A stretch of 64,000 bases of DNA from Oceanobacillus sp. J11TS1 (GCF_018333215.1 NZ_BORO01000011.1:62001-126000), one strand, 5' to 3'. Counted from the stretch's first letter, positions 18,020 through 28,769 are shown. Notes: generated by a model from the letters alone, not told the origin. Translations and numbers: made by a program.

Positions 18020-18520
18020 TTTCCGCATTAGCTAAGTCTTGCGTCCAAATCTTCCTTATACAGAAAACTTGGCAAGCCAAGCCTATAAAGGCGCAGGATT
18101 GCCCTCGTTTTGCTTATACTATACTCCTTGAATTCTTCTTGCTTTCTTAAAGTGAAACATTCTACTCGCATTACGCTAAGAGAGCTTTTGAATTTTTGCC
18201 CTCCTCCTAAAGAAGCTACCCTTCCACCCAAACGGATACTTTCGTTTGTTTTCCAGACGATAAGAAGATGTTCAAAAATCAATAAAACTAACACCGTGAG
18301 GAAAGTAATTCTTCTACACATCGTGCGGGCAATGTAGAAATCACCTTAACACATAAGAAACTCGGCATTGGGAACTCCACGCCAGCTCGAGCTTTTAACA
18401 CACGATTTTTCTCAGCAGATGAGTAAGCGCGGTTCCAACTGGAGCCCTAGGACATTAACGCCGACGCTGCACCAGGTGTTTTCTTTGGGACGAGTAACTG
18501 CCGTCCCACAATGTTGCGAA
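18020..18520 (-). repeat. Repeat-like non-coding block between glgA and glgP
   Basis: This stretch is richer in GC than the flanking genes and holds no convincing gene. Near 18486-18510 it contains GGGACGAGTAACTGCCGTCC, a close match to the module inside the dispersed repeat at 6719-6740. It also has a CAATGTTGCG-AAAGC motif that recurs inverted near 26986-27004. A small hairpin CTTGGC/GCCAAG is at 18069-18082. The 97-codon frame 18028-18321 has no ribosome site and is probably part of the repeat. Confidence 0.5.
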
Positions 18521-19996
18521 AGCAGCCGGCTGATCCTTTTTATCCTCTGCTTTGCCCCCGTCTTTCAAGTATATTTCTTTATAAAGTGAAAGGTAATGCT
18601 CCGTAGATGTTTCCCAACTAAAATCTTGGGACATGGCATTCTTCATAAGCTCTTTCCATACATCCTTTTCTAACTGATATACATGAATTGCTTTTTTCAA
18701 TGCTTCCATCATATAGTATGGGGTAAATAACGAGAATCCAAACCCAGTACCTGTTTTTTCAATCGGATTATATGGCTCAACCGTATCCTTTAGTCCTCCA
18801 ATTTCATGAACTACCGGTAATGTGCCATAGCGCATGGAAATTAGCTGTGATAAGCCGCACGGTTCAAATCTAGAAGGCATTAGGAATATATCGGCACCTG
18901 CATAAATTTTTTGTGCAAGTGTGACATCAAAGGTAATGTTTATGGAACATTTATTTGGATACCATTCTGAAATCAATTGGAATTGATGTTCAAATGCCGG
19001 GTCCCCTGTCCCCAATAGCACAAACTGAACATCATATTGTAATAGGTTCTCTAACTCTTCAAGAACAAGATGAAATCCTTTTTGGTGTGTTAAACGGCTG
19101 ACTACCGCAATAATAGGAGCATCTTCTCGGATGGGCAGACCCATTATTTCTTGCAATTCTTTCTTACATTTTTTCTTGCCATTTAGATCAGTTAAAGAAT
19201 AGGTAGTTTTGAGGGCTGAATCTGATTCTGGATTATTAATCTCGTAGTCTAGTCCATTAACGATACCAGATAGTTTTCCTTTTTCCTGTTGCAGAATCCC
19301 CTCTAATCCGCATCCAAATTCGGAAGTTTGAATTTCTCGCGCATAAGAATGACTGACCGTATTTACACGATCAGCATATACAATACCCGCTTTTAGAAAA
19401 TTAATATCATTTTCATAGCGAATAGTCCCGTCATGATATCTTCTATCGCCAACGCCAAATAGATCAGCTAATACCTCCGGGCTGTATTGACCTTGAAACT
19501 CAATATTATGAATGGTTAATACGGTGCGGATTGATTGGTAACTTTCAATCCAGTGATATTTTTCATTTAGGAGAAATGGCACCATTGCCGTATGAAAATC
19601 ATTTAAGTGGATAATATCTGGAATGTAATCAACGACTTGCATCATTTCAATTAAAGCTAGCTGAAAGAAAGCAAAGCGTTCCCCATCGTCATAATAACCG
19701 TACAAATTATCTCGATTAAAATAATATAAATTGTCAATAAAATAATATGCGACATTATTCAATTGTAACCGTTCAATTCCACAAAATTGATTTCTCCAGC
19801 CTACATCGACAGAAAAGGAAGCTATATGCTCGCACTGTTCTCTATATGCAGCTGGCATTGTTTTGTGAAGCGGCAGTACAACTGCCACTTCGATGTCTTT
19901 TTTTGCTAATTCTTTTGGTAGGGCACCAATCACGTCTCCAAGCCCGCCTGTCTTGAAAAATGGTGCACATTCCGCACTAGCAAACAATAATTTCAT
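18455..19996 (-). CDS. glgA: Glycogen synthase
   Basis: 513 residues, about 30 longer than usual. It adds glucose from ADP-glucose to growing glycogen. The N-terminal KTGGLGDVIGALPKEL binds ADP-glucose; the C-terminal GT-B lobe has RLTHQKGFHLVLEEL and SRFEPCGLSQLISMRYG. The family core ends near EHYLSLYKEIYL; the remaining tail (from DGGKAEDKKDQPAAF on) has no family counterpart I know. Its last 20 or so residues are read from the repeat-like block, so the original stop seems to have been replaced. Ribosome site GGGAGG is good. It follows glgD by 126 bases. Confidence 0.95.
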   Translation of the reverse strand: MKLLFASAECAPFFKTGGLGDVIGALPKELAKKDIEVAVVLPLHKTMPAAYREQCEHIASFSVDVGWRNQFCGIERLQLNNVAYYFIDNLYYFNRDNLYGYYDDGERFAFFQLALIEMMQVVDYIPDIIHLNDFHTAMVPFLLNEKYHWIESYQSIRTVLTIHNIEFQGQYSPEVLADLFGVGDRRYHDGTIRYENDINFLKAGIVYADRVNTVSHSYAREIQTSEFGCGLEGILQQEKGKLSGIVNGLDYEINNPESDSALKTTYSLTDLNGKKKCKKELQEIMGLPIREDAPIIAVVSRLTHQKGFHLVLEELENLLQYDVQFVLLGTGDPAFEHQFQLISEWYPNKCSINITFDVTLAQKIYAGADIFLMPSRFEPCGLSQLISMRYGTLPVVHEIGGLKDTVEPYNPIEKTGTGFGFSLFTPYYMMEALKKAIHVYQLEKDVWKELMKNAMSQDFSWETSTEHYLSLYKEIYLKDGGKAEDKKDQPAAFATLWDGSYSSQRKHLVQRRR

Positions 19997-20122
19997 GTAT
20001 TTTTTTCCTCCCTCTCATTCTGTGTGGAAATATAACTTACTATCAACATTTCGCCTTTGACATAATAGCTTTCGGGTATTTGCATCTCCCCTGTATAAAT
20101 TGGCCTGGTTGCGTGATTTATC

Positions 20123-21295
20123 TTATCCGTCTATTCCGCTGACTACCGCTTCTTTCGTAATTATATCGTTTGTCACGTGCTGATATTTTTCAATAACTAC
20201 TGGATTTTCTTTTGTTCCAATAATCTGTACGCCTGGGTCAACAACAATGTTCTTATCCAAGATGGCGTTTTGAATCTTAGCCCCCGCACAAATTTTTGCT
20301 GATGGCATAATAATCGAATCGATGATTTCTGTTCCTTTTTCGATCACTGTTCCACGTGAAATGGAAGATCCTACTACCTTCCCTTCAACAATACATCCCG
20401 TTGCAAATTGACTATTACTTACTTCAGATGAATCAGAATAGTACGTAGGAACTTCGTTTTTTAACTTGGTATATATTTTTTGATTCGAATAGAGCAACGA
20501 ACTGAATTTTTGTTGATTCAACATATCGAGCGACGCATTATAGTACGAATTCACATCAAAGATATTGCTTAAATAACCTGTATATTCATAGGTTGAACTT
20601 TTTACAGTGTGAATTTTTTTACGCAGAAAATCTTGTAAATCAGCAGGCGCTCCTTCGTGTTGCCCTTCTTTTAATCGCTGTATTAACCATTCTGTCTGTA
20701 CAATATAAATATCCATGCATAGATTCTCTTGCTCTTCTGTTTGGACATGCTCCATAAACGGACGCACTTCTGTAATACGGCCATTATCTGTCAGCGATAA
20801 CACGATATCGGATTGACATATCATTTCTGGCTTCACTTTTTTATAGACAACGGTCATTTCATTGTTATGCTGCTGATGAATTTTTAATACTGCTCGCAAA
20901 TCAATGTTACAAATCATCTTGCTGCTCATATATACCGTATACTCTGATTTGGATTTTTCAAGATAATCAATGAGCGGTCGATAATAGCTTGTATTATGTG
21001 CTTTGAGTTTCAAAAAGTCTTGATATAAATGGATGAAGAAACGATTATGCACTCCCTCTAAATTCCACTCTTTTCCTCCGCCAATATGATCAAATACAGA
21101 TTGCGTTTCCCCTTCGTTAAAAATCATATAAACGGTATTTATATTTGCATTAACAATACTGGAAAGCGGAAAATCAATTAATCTATATTTGCAAGCGAAC
21201 GGTAACGTTGCTAACGGTCTTTCATTCGTTAAAGGGAGTAAAGCATTATAGCGTTGAATATTTCCTAAAACAGCACAAAGTTTATTAGTCCTCAT
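20123..21295 (-). CDS. glgD: Glucose-1-phosphate adenylyltransferase, GlgD subunit
   Basis: 390 residues, paralogous to GlgC but with the nucleotide-binding GGxGxRL motif degraded to [13 protein letters not shown]. This is characteristic of the non-catalytic or regulatory GlgD partner in Firmicutes. It keeps the nucleotidyltransferase fold ([14 protein letters not shown]) and a C-terminal left-handed beta-helix ([20 protein letters not shown]). It forms a heterotetramer with GlgC to make ADP-glucose. Its start overlaps the glgC stop by 11 bases, indicating coupled translation. Confidence 0.95.
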   Translation of the reverse strand: MRTNKLCAVLGNIQRYNALLPLTNERPLATLPFACKYRLIDFPLSSIVNANINTVYMIFNEGETQSVFDHIGGGKEWNLEGVHNRFFIHLYQDFLKLKAHNTSYYRPLIDYLEKSKSEYTVYMSSKMICNIDLRAVLKIHQQHNNEMTVVYKKVKPEMICQSDIVLSLTDNGRITEVRPFMEHVQTEEQENLCMDIYIVQTEWLIQRLKEGQHEGAPADLQDFLRKKIHTVKSSTYEYTGYLSNIFDVNSYYNASLDMLNQQKFSSLLYSNQKIYTKLKNEVPTYYSDSSEVSNSQFATGCIVEGKVVGSSISRGTVIEKGTEIIDSIIMPSAKICAGAKIQNAILDKNIVVDPGVQIIGTKENPVVIEKYQHVTNDIITKEAVVSGIDG

Positions 21296-22427
21296 CCATC
21301 GTCACTCCAATCACTTCAGAATATCCTACGACTCCTACCTCTTCCGTTCCATCGATGACCGTATTGTCTCCCACAACGGCATCTTCTCCGATAATCGCTC
21401 GGTGAATTGTTACATTTTTGCCGATACTGGCTCCTGGCATAATAAAGCTCTCGGTAATTTTGGTGCCTTCCTTTACCTGTACGTCATTTGATAGAATACT
21501 ATTCTTAATATGCCCTGCAACATAACATCCATCAACAATTAAAGAGTCCGTTACAGAAGCTGTATCGGTCAAAAAGTTTGGCGGCGAAATGGTATTTTTA
21601 GAATAGACACGCCATGACTTATCACGAATATCCAAATTCATATTTGGATCAATAAATTCCATATTCGCTTCCCATAGTGAATCAATCGTTCCGACATCTT
21701 TCCAGTAACCGTTAAAACGGTATACAAATACATTCTCTCCACTTTCTAGATAAGCAGGAATAACATGTTTACCAAAGTCCAGCATATGATCATCTTTGGA
21801 ATAGCTATTTAATAAAACATTTCGCAATCTGTTCCAATCAAATATATAAATCCCCATAGATGCCAGATTACTCTTTGGGTTTTCCGGTTTTTCTTCAAAT
21901 TCAATAATTCGGTCATTTTCATCTGTATTCATGATCCCAAAACGGGAAGCCTCTTTTTCTGGCACTTCAAGAACTGCAACGGTTAAAGAAGCATCATTCT
22001 CCTTATGCGTCTCAAGCATTTCCTCGTAGTCCATTTTGTAAATATGATCTCCAGATAAAACAAGTAAATATTCGGGGTTCATTTCGTCGATATAAGCAAT
22101 ATTCTGATAAATAGCATGTGCTGTGCCTTCAAACCACTTGCCGCCATCTGATCCAGCATATGGCTGCAGAATAGTTACACCAGAATTGATTCCATCCAGC
22201 CCCCAGCTTGTCCCATTATCAACATGATTATTTAAAGCAAGCGGCTGATACTGGGTAACTACACCAACATTTTTAATGCCGGAATTGGCACAATTACTCA
22301 GTGTGAAGTCAATAATACGATACCTTCCTCCAAATGGAACAGCTGGTTTGGCAATATTTTTAGTTAATTTACCTAATCTTGATCCTTTTCCTCCTGCAAG
22401 GATCATTGCTAGCATTTCATTTTTCAT
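21285..22427 (-). CDS. glgC: Glucose-1-phosphate adenylyltransferase, catalytic GlgC
   Basis: 380 residues. The catalytic signature [12 protein letters not shown] at residues 11-22 binds [28 protein letters not shown] (metal Asp) and [14 protein letters not shown] follow in the normal order; a beta-helix domain ends the protein. It makes ADP-glucose, the committed step of glycogen synthesis. There is no Shine-Dalgarno directly before the ATG; instead a perfect hairpin lies eight bases upstream with an AGAAGGGGGG tract beyond it. It is transcribed from glgB side, 173 bases downstream of that gene. Confidence 0.96.
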   Translation of the reverse strand: MKNEMLAMILAGGKGSRLGKLTKNIAKPAVPFGGRYRIIDFTLSNCANSGIKNVGVVTQYQPLALNNHVDNGTSWGLDGINSGVTILQPYAGSDGGKWFEGTAHAIYQNIAYIDEMNPEYLLVLSGDHIYKMDYEEMLETHKENDASLTVAVLEVPEKEASRFGIMNTDENDRIIEFEEKPENPKSNLASMGIYIFDWNRLRNVLLNSYSKDDHMLDFGKHVIPAYLESGENVFVYRFNGYWKDVGTIDSLWEANMEFIDPNMNLDIRDKSWRVYSKNTISPPNFLTDTASVTDSLIVDGCYVAGHIKNSILSNDVQVKEGTKITESFIMPGASIGKNVTIHRAIIGEDAVVGDNTVIDGTEEVGVVGYSEVIGVTMDED

Positions 22428-22434
22428 ATCATGT

Positions 22435-22467
22435 GGTGAAAGCAGCCTTTCACCTGTCCCCCCTTCT
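22435..22467 (-). promoter_or_regulatory. Hairpin and displaced ribosome site before glgC
   Basis: On the minus strand GGTGAAAG-GCTG-CTTTCACC folds into an 8-bp stem ending seven bases before the glgC ATG. Just upstream lies AGAAGGGGGGACA. If the stem forms, that purine-rich tract comes to about 10 bases from the start codon, a usable ribosome site; if not, it is about 30 bases away. Confidence 0.5.
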
Positions 22468-22600
22468 ATTACTCTTCTAAAATCTGGTATGTTAGTAGAA
22501 TCTTATTTTGTATTTGTTCCCTGTTGCCAGCGCTTGATTTTTATGTTGACTTAAAAAATTAAGAAAGTGTTCTAAAAATCAAACTTTTTGTGTTACAAAA

Positions 22601-24529
22601 TCATTTGGCAGTTGGACGCTTTCTTGGTATTTTTATGTTTTCTGGCTGTAAAATTAAAGCACCCAAAGCAGGAACGATGGTTTTGATGCAATAAGGATAT
22701 TCTTTAAAAGGGACATCTTCTGTTTTACAATTTTCATTATGTTCCTCCCATGTCCCTCCAAATTCTTTCATTTCGGTATTCCATATTTCTTTGTAGCTTC
22801 CTTGATAAGGAACACCAATACAAAAATCTCTTCGCTCTACTGGTGTCATATTTAAAACAACAATCAGAAAATCATTTTTCTTCTTACTTTTTCGAATAAA
22901 ACTAAGCACTGATTCGTCCCGATTGTCTGCATCTATAATCGAAATCGTATCAGCACTCTCTTCCAACTCCCATAATGCAGGCTGTTCTTTATAGAAGTGA
23001 TTCAGACAGGATGTAAAATGCTGCATACTGCTGTTAAGCCCATCATCTAAATCCCGCCACTCCAGTCCTTCATCGTACTTCCACTCTAAAAATTGTCCCC
23101 ATTCACTTCCCATGAATAAGAGTTTTTTACCAGGGTGAGTCATCATATACGTATATAAATTACGCAATTGCGAAAATTGTTTATATCGATCTCCCCATAT
23201 TTTATGCATTAAGCTCTTTTTGCCATGCACAACCTCATCATGGGACAACGGCAGAATATAGTTTTCTTGCATCATATACATAAAGGAGAATGTAATTAAA
23301 TTAAAATGATCTTTACGAAAAACGGGGTCCATCTCATAAAACCTAAGCACATCGTTCATCCAGCCCATATTCCATTTATAATCAAACCCAAGCGCACCTG
23401 TTTCCGTTAATCCTGTAATTTTGGTATCAGACGAACTCTCCTCTGCAATCATAATAGCTTCTGGATGAGCCAATTTGATAACTGCATTCAGCTTTTGCAA
23501 GAAATAATATCCTTCGTAGTTTCTATTTCCGCCTTCATGGTTCGGCTGCCAAGGTCCATCATCATAATCTAAATAAAGCATACTAGAAACCGCGTCCACA
23601 CGAATCCCATCAATATGGTACATTTCCAGCCAAAATAGAGCACTCGAAATGAGAAAAGATTGGACTTCTGGTTTCCCTAGATCAAAATTGACAGAACCCC
23701 AACGGACATTCGCCGCCCGATCCGGATCCTGATATTCAAATTGAGCTGTCCCATCATACCTCGGGAGTGCGTCATCATTAATACAAAAATGACCAGGAAC
23801 CCAATCTACAAATACACCGATATTGTTTCTATGGCATTCCTCCACAAAATCCTGAAATTCCTTCGGGGTACCATAATAAGAACTTAAAGCAAAGTAGCCA
23901 ATTAGCTGATATCCCCACGATGCTCCCAAAGGATGTTCCATTAACGGCATAAATTCAATATGGGTGTACCCCATTTCCTTTACGTAAGGAATTAATTCTT
24001 CCTTTAAATCCGCAAAGGAATAGGGGGTTCCATCCTCGTGATGCTTCCAAGAGCTGGCATGGACCTCATAGATATTTATGGGACGTTTAAAGAAATTAGA
24101 ACGCTTTTTCCTGCCAAACCATAGCCCATCTTTCCATTTTTTCTCTGGAACATGATGGATTACAGCTGCATTTCCAGGTCGCTTCTCAAATGCAATTGCA
24201 AATGGATCAATTTTAAAAACCTCTCTGCCATCAGCTTGACGTACTTTATATTTATATAAATCATTTTCTGCGGGTTTTGTTGTGAATACTTCCCAATAGC
24301 CATATTCTTCATTCTTTTGCATTGGCAAGGAATTATCCCAATTATTAAAGGTTCCTACAAGCCATATTTGTTGTGCGTTCGGGGCCCATACTCGAAAAAC
24401 AAAACCTGTTTCCTCGTTCCGCTCCTCTTGGTGATATCCGAAAACATGTTGACTATAAAAATTTTCTCCCGTATGAAACCTTTTTATTGCATCTTCTGTT
24501 TCCAAATCCAAATACTCATTTGTTTGCAT
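22601..24529 (-). CDS. glgB: 1,4-alpha-glucan branching enzyme
   Basis: 642 residues from the ATG at 24529 with GAGGTGAAGG upstream; the earlier in-frame TTG lacks a ribosome site. Domains: CBM48 (residues 30-115, [20 protein letters not shown]), GH13 barrel, and C-terminal beta domain. Catalytic regions: [18 protein letters not shown] with nucleophile Asp, MIAEESS with acid/base Glu, and [12 protein letters not shown]. It introduces alpha-1,6 branches in glycogen. It follows pgcA by 53 bases in the same direction. Confidence 0.97.
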   Translation of the reverse strand: MQTNEYLDLETEDAIKRFHTGENFYSQHVFGYHQEERNEETGFVFRVWAPNAQQIWLVGTFNNWDNSLPMQKNEEYGYWEVFTTKPAENDLYKYKVRQADGREVFKIDPFAIAFEKRPGNAAVIHHVPEKKWKDGLWFGRKKRSNFFKRPINIYEVHASSWKHHEDGTPYSFADLKEELIPYVKEMGYTHIEFMPLMEHPLGASWGYQLIGYFALSSYYGTPKEFQDFVEECHRNNIGVFVDWVPGHFCINDDALPRYDGTAQFEYQDPDRAANVRWGSVNFDLGKPEVQSFLISSALFWLEMYHIDGIRVDAVSSMLYLDYDDGPWQPNHEGGNRNYEGYYFLQKLNAVIKLAHPEAIMIAEESSSDTKITGLTETGALGFDYKWNMGWMNDVLRFYEMDPVFRKDHFNLITFSFMYMMQENYILPLSHDEVVHGKKSLMHKIWGDRYKQFSQLRNLYTYMMTHPGKKLLFMGSEWGQFLEWKYDEGLEWRDLDDGLNSSMQHFTSCLNHFYKEQPALWELEESADTISIIDADNRDESVLSFIRKSKKKNDFLIVVLNMTPVERRDFCIGVPYQGSYKEIWNTEMKEFGGTWEEHNENCKTEDVPFKEYPYCIKTIVPALGALILQPENIKIPRKRPTAK

Positions 24530-24582
24530 TCCTTCACCTCGCCACTCTTTCAAGCTTGTTCTGAGGAACTATTTCCCACTTT

Positions 24583-26316
24583 TTATTTTGTTACATTGGC
24601 CGTTTCAGATATAGCTGCTGAAAATACGTTTATTTTTTCTTCTGCTGCTTCATCGCTGTCCGCTTTTACACCAATATAGAACTTGATTTTAGGCTCCGTA
24701 CCTGAAGGGCGGGCAGCTATCCAGCTCTCATCATCTAAAAAGTATTTTAATACATCTGAAGGTGGTGTATTTAACGCTGTTATAGAACCATCTGCATGTA
24801 CTTTTTCTTGTGATTTATAATCTTCTGTCGCAACCACTTTTGTTCCTCCAAAAGATTTCGGTGATTCTTCACGTAACTGTTTCATTAAAGCAGCAATTTT
24901 CGCTGATCCTTCCAAACCGCTCATGGTTATAGAAATTGTTTTTTCCCGATAATAACCAAATTCTTTAAAAATACCTTGTAACGCATCATATAAACTTTGA
25001 CCCTTTTGCTTGTAGAATGCAGCTACCTCAGCAATCAAAACGAGCGCTTGAATTGCATCTTTATCTCTGACAAAAGGTTTTACTAAATAGCCATAGCTCT
25101 CTTCAAAACCAAACATAAATGTTTGCGAAGCATCTTCCTGATACTGCTGAATTTTTTCAGCGATAAATTTAAAACCAGTAAGCACATCGACCATTTTTGT
25201 TTGATATTTTTCTGCAATAGCTGTAGACAGCTCACTTGAAACAATCGATTTCAATGCAACTGCATTTTCCGGCAACGTTCCTTCAACTTTTCGTGCTTTT
25301 AAAATATAATCTAACATTAGCGCCCCAATTTGATTCCCGGTTAATACTTTATAAGATTGATCAGGAAGTCTAACAGCAACACCTAGTCGATCAGCATCCG
25401 GATCCGTTGCTACAAGCAAATCAGCCTCTTCTTTCTCGCCTAAAGCAATCGCATATTCAAATGCAGAATGTTCTTCGGGATTAGGCGATTTAACTGTGGT
25501 GAAATCAGGATCAGCGACACTTTGCTCTTGAACAAAGGAAACCCCTGTAAAACCAGCCTGTTCCAAAGCTTTTTCCCCGAGCATTTTTCCAGCACCATGA
25601 AGCGGTGTAAAAACAAGCTTTAGATCTTTTCCTTCTCTAGAAACTAACTCTCTATTAATCGTTACGGTATCTACTTCTTGTAAGTAGGCTTTATCTACTT
25701 CTTCTCCAATTATCTTCAAAAGTCCTTTTTCTTTCGCTTCTTCCTCTGATAAAACTTCTATTTTCAATGGATTTTCAACAGAGCGAACATATTTTGTTAA
25801 AGCATCTGCATCTTTCGGCGGCATTTGTGCGCCGCTTTCTCCGTAGATTTTGTAACCATTATAGTTTGCAGGATTATGGGATGCAGTAATCATAATACCT
25901 GCAAATGTATTTAGATGTCTTACCGCAAAAGACAACTCAGGAGTTGGACGCAGCGATTCGAATACGTATGATGGAATCCCATGACGTGCAAGCGTCTTCG
26001 CTGCCTCTATAGCAAACTCAGGGGATTTATGCCTTGAGTCATAAGCAATTGCAACTCCTCTAGATTTCTTTTCTTCAGATTGACTGTCCATAAACCGGGC
26101 CAGCCCCTCTGTAGCCTGTCTCACAGTATAGTTGTTCATCCGATTAATTCCTGGACCTAATATACCCCGCATACCAGCAGTGCCAAATTCTAAAGGATGA
26201 GAGAAAGCATCTTCTAATTCAGATTCATTATTTGAGAGACTTTCTAATTCTGTTTTAAGCTCCTTATCCAAAGCTTTTTCATTCTTCCATTGTTCGTAGG
26301 TAGTTTGATATGACAT
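24583..26316 (-). CDS. pgcA: Alpha-phosphoglucomutase
   Basis: 577 residues from the ATG at 26316 with GAAGGAGG upstream; the longer frame starts eight codons earlier without one. Phospho-serine loop TASHNPANYNGYK near residue 142, metal loop ATDPDADRLG near 300, sugar-binding GFEESYGYL near 405 and phosphate-binding RPSGTEPKIKFY near 535 are all present. It interconverts glucose 6-phosphate and glucose 1-phosphate, linking the PTS and glycolysis to the glg genes and also to UDP-glucose synthesis. It is first in the locus. Confidence 0.95.
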   Translation of the reverse strand: MSYQTTYEQWKNEKALDKELKTELESLSNNESELEDAFSHPLEFGTAGMRGILGPGINRMNNYTVRQATEGLARFMDSQSEEKKSRGVAIAYDSRHKSPEFAIEAAKTLARHGIPSYVFESLRPTPELSFAVRHLNTFAGIMITASHNPANYNGYKIYGESGAQMPPKDADALTKYVRSVENPLKIEVLSEEEAKEKGLLKIIGEEVDKAYLQEVDTVTINRELVSREGKDLKLVFTPLHGAGKMLGEKALEQAGFTGVSFVQEQSVADPDFTTVKSPNPEEHSAFEYAIALGEKEEADLLVATDPDADRLGVAVRLPDQSYKVLTGNQIGALMLDYILKARKVEGTLPENAVALKSIVSSELSTAIAEKYQTKMVDVLTGFKFIAEKIQQYQEDASQTFMFGFEESYGYLVKPFVRDKDAIQALVLIAEVAAFYKQKGQSLYDALQGIFKEFGYYREKTISITMSGLEGSAKIAALMKQLREESPKSFGGTKVVATEDYKSQEKVHADGSITALNTPPSDVLKYFLDDESWIAARPSGTEPKIKFYIGVKADSDEAAEEKINVFSAAISETANVTK

Positions 26317-26463
26317 AGACGTTCCTCCTTCAACATTCAACGCAGATGCATTACCTTCCTGCTATGTAAAAATAATCTTACTGCCTGCAAATAACTATAT
26401 AAGTTGTTGTAAAGAATTACGCTTTTTTCACATGTATTAAATAATAGCAGCTGTCCTAAAAGA

Positions 26464-26533
26464 GGATGTTCAAAAAGCCTAGTAAAAATGACAATGCAAA
26501 CTTTGAAACCCCTTTTATCAACTATTTGAACAT
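26464..26533 (-). repeat. Short copy of the MITE-like repeat
   Basis: The stretch begins GGATGTTCAAAAAG and continues GTAAAAATGACA, both as in the right end (minus strand) of the full element at 45705-45856. It ends CCTTTTATC and TTTGAACA like the left end, but lacks the centre. The remainder of 26317-27068 holds an imperfect AACATCG/CGATGTT hairpin (26559-26604) and a CGCTTTCCGCAACATTGTC motif (26984-27004) shared with the block at 18.5 kb, but no supportable gene. Confidence 0.6.
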
Positions 26534-27068
26534 ACACTTATATAGATATTAAACAAAAAAACATCGCGTTAACCCCATCATATATATGGAATGGTTCGAT
26601 GTTATAATAATAATAACACGTTGCGATGTTTACGTTCATAATAAGTACCTTTTAAATATACCATGTTTTCTCTCTTTAATTGTTACGAATTATAAACAAA
26701 ATATTCTAAATTCTGAATCTATAAAAGCAGTTCAATTAAAATTAGAAAACGATTCTCTACTTAGCAGTAAGGAAATTAACTGCATTTATTATACTATAAA
26801 TCCTTACATAATTATACAGTGAATTCAAGAAAAATGGATAAAAATTATACCTTTCTTCTTATAAATTAGGATTATTTACCTTATCTGACATAAGACGACT
26901 TTTTTCGATAGAAATGGAGTTTCTTATAGGGAGCCGCTTCAACGTGTTTCGGCAGGACGGTGAATCCTATTTAGAATTACACGACGCTTTCCGCAACATT
27001 GTCCAGATTAATAAAAAAACCAATTACTCCCAAAGCCAATGATAAGGCCTTGAGAGTTATTGATATCT

Positions 27069-28268
27069 TTATGATGCTGCTTGAGCTTTCTGTGACACAG
27101 CTTTATCTTTTTTGCCATGAAGAACGAAATATAGAGCTGCAGTAACAAATACAACAATACCTAACACGATATAAAGTGTGCTGTATCCAGTAATGGGTGC
27201 AATAAAGCCGAGCAGATATGGTCCAAAGCCTAATCCGCCATCTAAAAAGATAAAGAAAGTAGATGTCGCTAAGCCCATTCGATGTGTCGGTGTCAGTTTG
27301 ACAGCAATAGCTTGTGTACAAGATTGCATATTACCAAAGCCAAGTCCGATTAATACACCAGCTAATAATAGAGTAAAGCCGCTATGCGCATTTCCTAAAA
27401 CAAACATCCCGATAGTAAATAGGATAAATGCAGGGTACATCACCACATTTGCTCCTTTTAAATCCATTAAACGGCCGGTAAATGGACGGGAAAGCAACAC
27501 AGCAATAGAATAAACAAGAAAGAATACACTTGCTGTACTTACTAGATCAAGCTCTATCGCATAAAAATTGAGGAAGGATAAGACGCTGGAATAGCATAAA
27601 GCTAAAATTAGCGTAATAATAGCAATTGGAACAGCTCTTGGCTCTACAAAATGGGAAATACGAAATCCTTTCACTTCTTTTTCTGTCTCAGCTTCTGTAA
27701 TGGTTGGAATTTTTACGATAAAAGCGGTAAGAAAGCTGATAACACCTATCGCTAAACATAATCCAAATATCCCATTCATACTGGTATGCTGACTCATATA
27801 TAAACCTACGAAAGGTCCTAAAGCTGTGGATAAGGTAGCACTCATACTATAATAACCAATACCTTCTCCTTTTCGCTCGTTGGGAATAATTTGCGCAACA
27901 ATTGTACCTGTCGCTGTACTCGCAAATCCAAGTCCAATACCATGGATAAACCGATTAAACAGCAAAAATCCAATTCCGAAATTGAGGAAATAAAGAGCGG
28001 TCGCTAAGGTAAATAAAATAACCCCTATAAATAACGTCGTTTTCTGACCTAATTTATTTATGAAACGCCCAATTAGAAGACGACCTACCAAAGCCCCGAC
28101 AATAAATATGCCGACAACTAAACCAGATTGACTGGGTGATGCATTAAATTCTTCTGCTGCATAGACCCCCATCACAACAACAAGCAAATAAAAAACAAGT
28201 GTTAATAAAAAATTAATTGCGGACACAATAATAAAATCTTTTGTCCATAACTTCGAACTACTACTCAC
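27069..28268 (-). CDS. MFS transporter
   Basis: 399 residues with 12 hydrophobic segments. The family loop between helices 2 and 3 reads GALVGRLLIGRFINKLGQK, with a second copy-like loop SRPFTGRLMDLKGAN in the C-half. It resembles drug or metabolite efflux proteins of the YwfA/YbfB-like type. The start is GTG, overlapping the stop of the marR-type gene by eight bases, so the two are translationally coupled and the regulator very likely controls this pump. Substrate unknown. Confidence 0.9.
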   Translation of the reverse strand: MSSSSKLWTKDFIIVSAINFLLTLVFYLLVVVMGVYAAEEFNASPSQSGLVVGIFIVGALVGRLLIGRFINKLGQKTTLFIGVILFTLATALYFLNFGIGFLLFNRFIHGIGLGFASTATGTIVAQIIPNERKGEGIGYYSMSATLSTALGPFVGLYMSQHTSMNGIFGLCLAIGVISFLTAFIVKIPTITEAETEKEVKGFRISHFVEPRAVPIAIITLILALCYSSVLSFLNFYAIELDLVSTASVFFLVYSIAVLLSRPFTGRLMDLKGANVVMYPAFILFTIGMFVLGNAHSGFTLLLAGVLIGLGFGNMQSCTQAIAVKLTPTHRMGLATSTFFIFLDGGLGFGPYLLGFIAPITGYSTLYIVLGIVVFVTAALYFVLHGKKDKAVSQKAQAAS

Positions 28269-28692
28269 TATATAACCCTTCTTTACTTTGAATATTATCT
28301 TGAATCTTTATTAAAAATTGAAAAGCATTTTGCTGCTCTTCTTCCGATAACCCTTTGGATATATGATGCTCCAAAGCTGTAATTTCTTTTCTGCATCGTT
28401 GATAAACACGTTTTCCTTCCGCAGTCAGTTCAATAATTTTTTCCCTGCGATTCGTACTAGGAACTTCCTTAACGAAACCTAATTCCTGCAAGCGATGAAC
28501 CCGTCTTGTTATGCTCGGCTTCTCCACTTCATAAAAATTAGAAATATCGACAAGCGTTGATGTTCTCCCATCCTCTAAGTACACAATAACTTGCCATAAG
28601 GAATAGGATAGATGATATTTTTCCAACAGCTCATTTAAATGTTTCATTAACGACCGATAAATTTTTATATATTGCCGGAACAGCCCTTCCAT
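28261..28692 (-). CDS. MarR family transcriptional regulator
   Basis: 143 residues. The winged helix-turn-helix spans about 30-100: LVDISNFYEVEKPSITRRV is the recognition region and LQELGFVKEVPSTNRREKII the wing with its basic tip. First gene of a two-gene operon with the MFS transporter. Its promoter (28741-28769) carries a 31-base palindrome overlapping the -10, the usual arrangement for autorepression relieved by a small ligand, often the pump's own substrate. Ribosome site GGGGAG precedes the ATG. Confidence 0.9.
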   Translation of the reverse strand: MEGLFRQYIKIYRSLMKHLNELLEKYHLSYSLWQVIVYLEDGRTSTLVDISNFYEVEKPSITRRVHRLQELGFVKEVPSTNRREKIIELTAEGKRVYQRCRKEITALEHHISKGLSEEEQQNAFQFLIKIQDNIQSKEGLYSE

Positions 28693-28711
28693 TTTCTTCT
28701 CCCCTCAATTA

Positions 28712-28742
28712 ATTACCTTGGTTAACTATTAACTTAGGTAAC
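28712..28742 (-). promoter_or_regulatory. Putative MarR operator
   Basis: An imperfect 31-base palindrome (TTACCT-GTTAA centre TTAAC-AGGTAA) lies 20 bases upstream of the regulator gene and overlaps the -10 hexamer, so binding would block transcription. Confidence 0.6.
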
Positions 28743-28769
28743 TATACAGGTCATTTAGCCTTTTGTCAA
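28741..28769 (-). promoter_or_regulatory. Promoter of the marR-MFS operon
   Basis: TTGACA, exactly 17 bases, TATAGT on the minus strand: a near-consensus sigma-A promoter. Confidence 0.8.

Noticed and set aside
18028-18321. 97-codon minus-strand frame between glgA and glgP
   Set aside because: Lacks a ribosome site and lies in the repeat-like block; more likely repeat sequence than a gene.
26586-26822. 78-codon plus-strand frame in the gap upstream of pgcA
   Set aside because: Very AT-rich, no ribosome site, overlaps a hairpin; composition unlike the surrounding genes.
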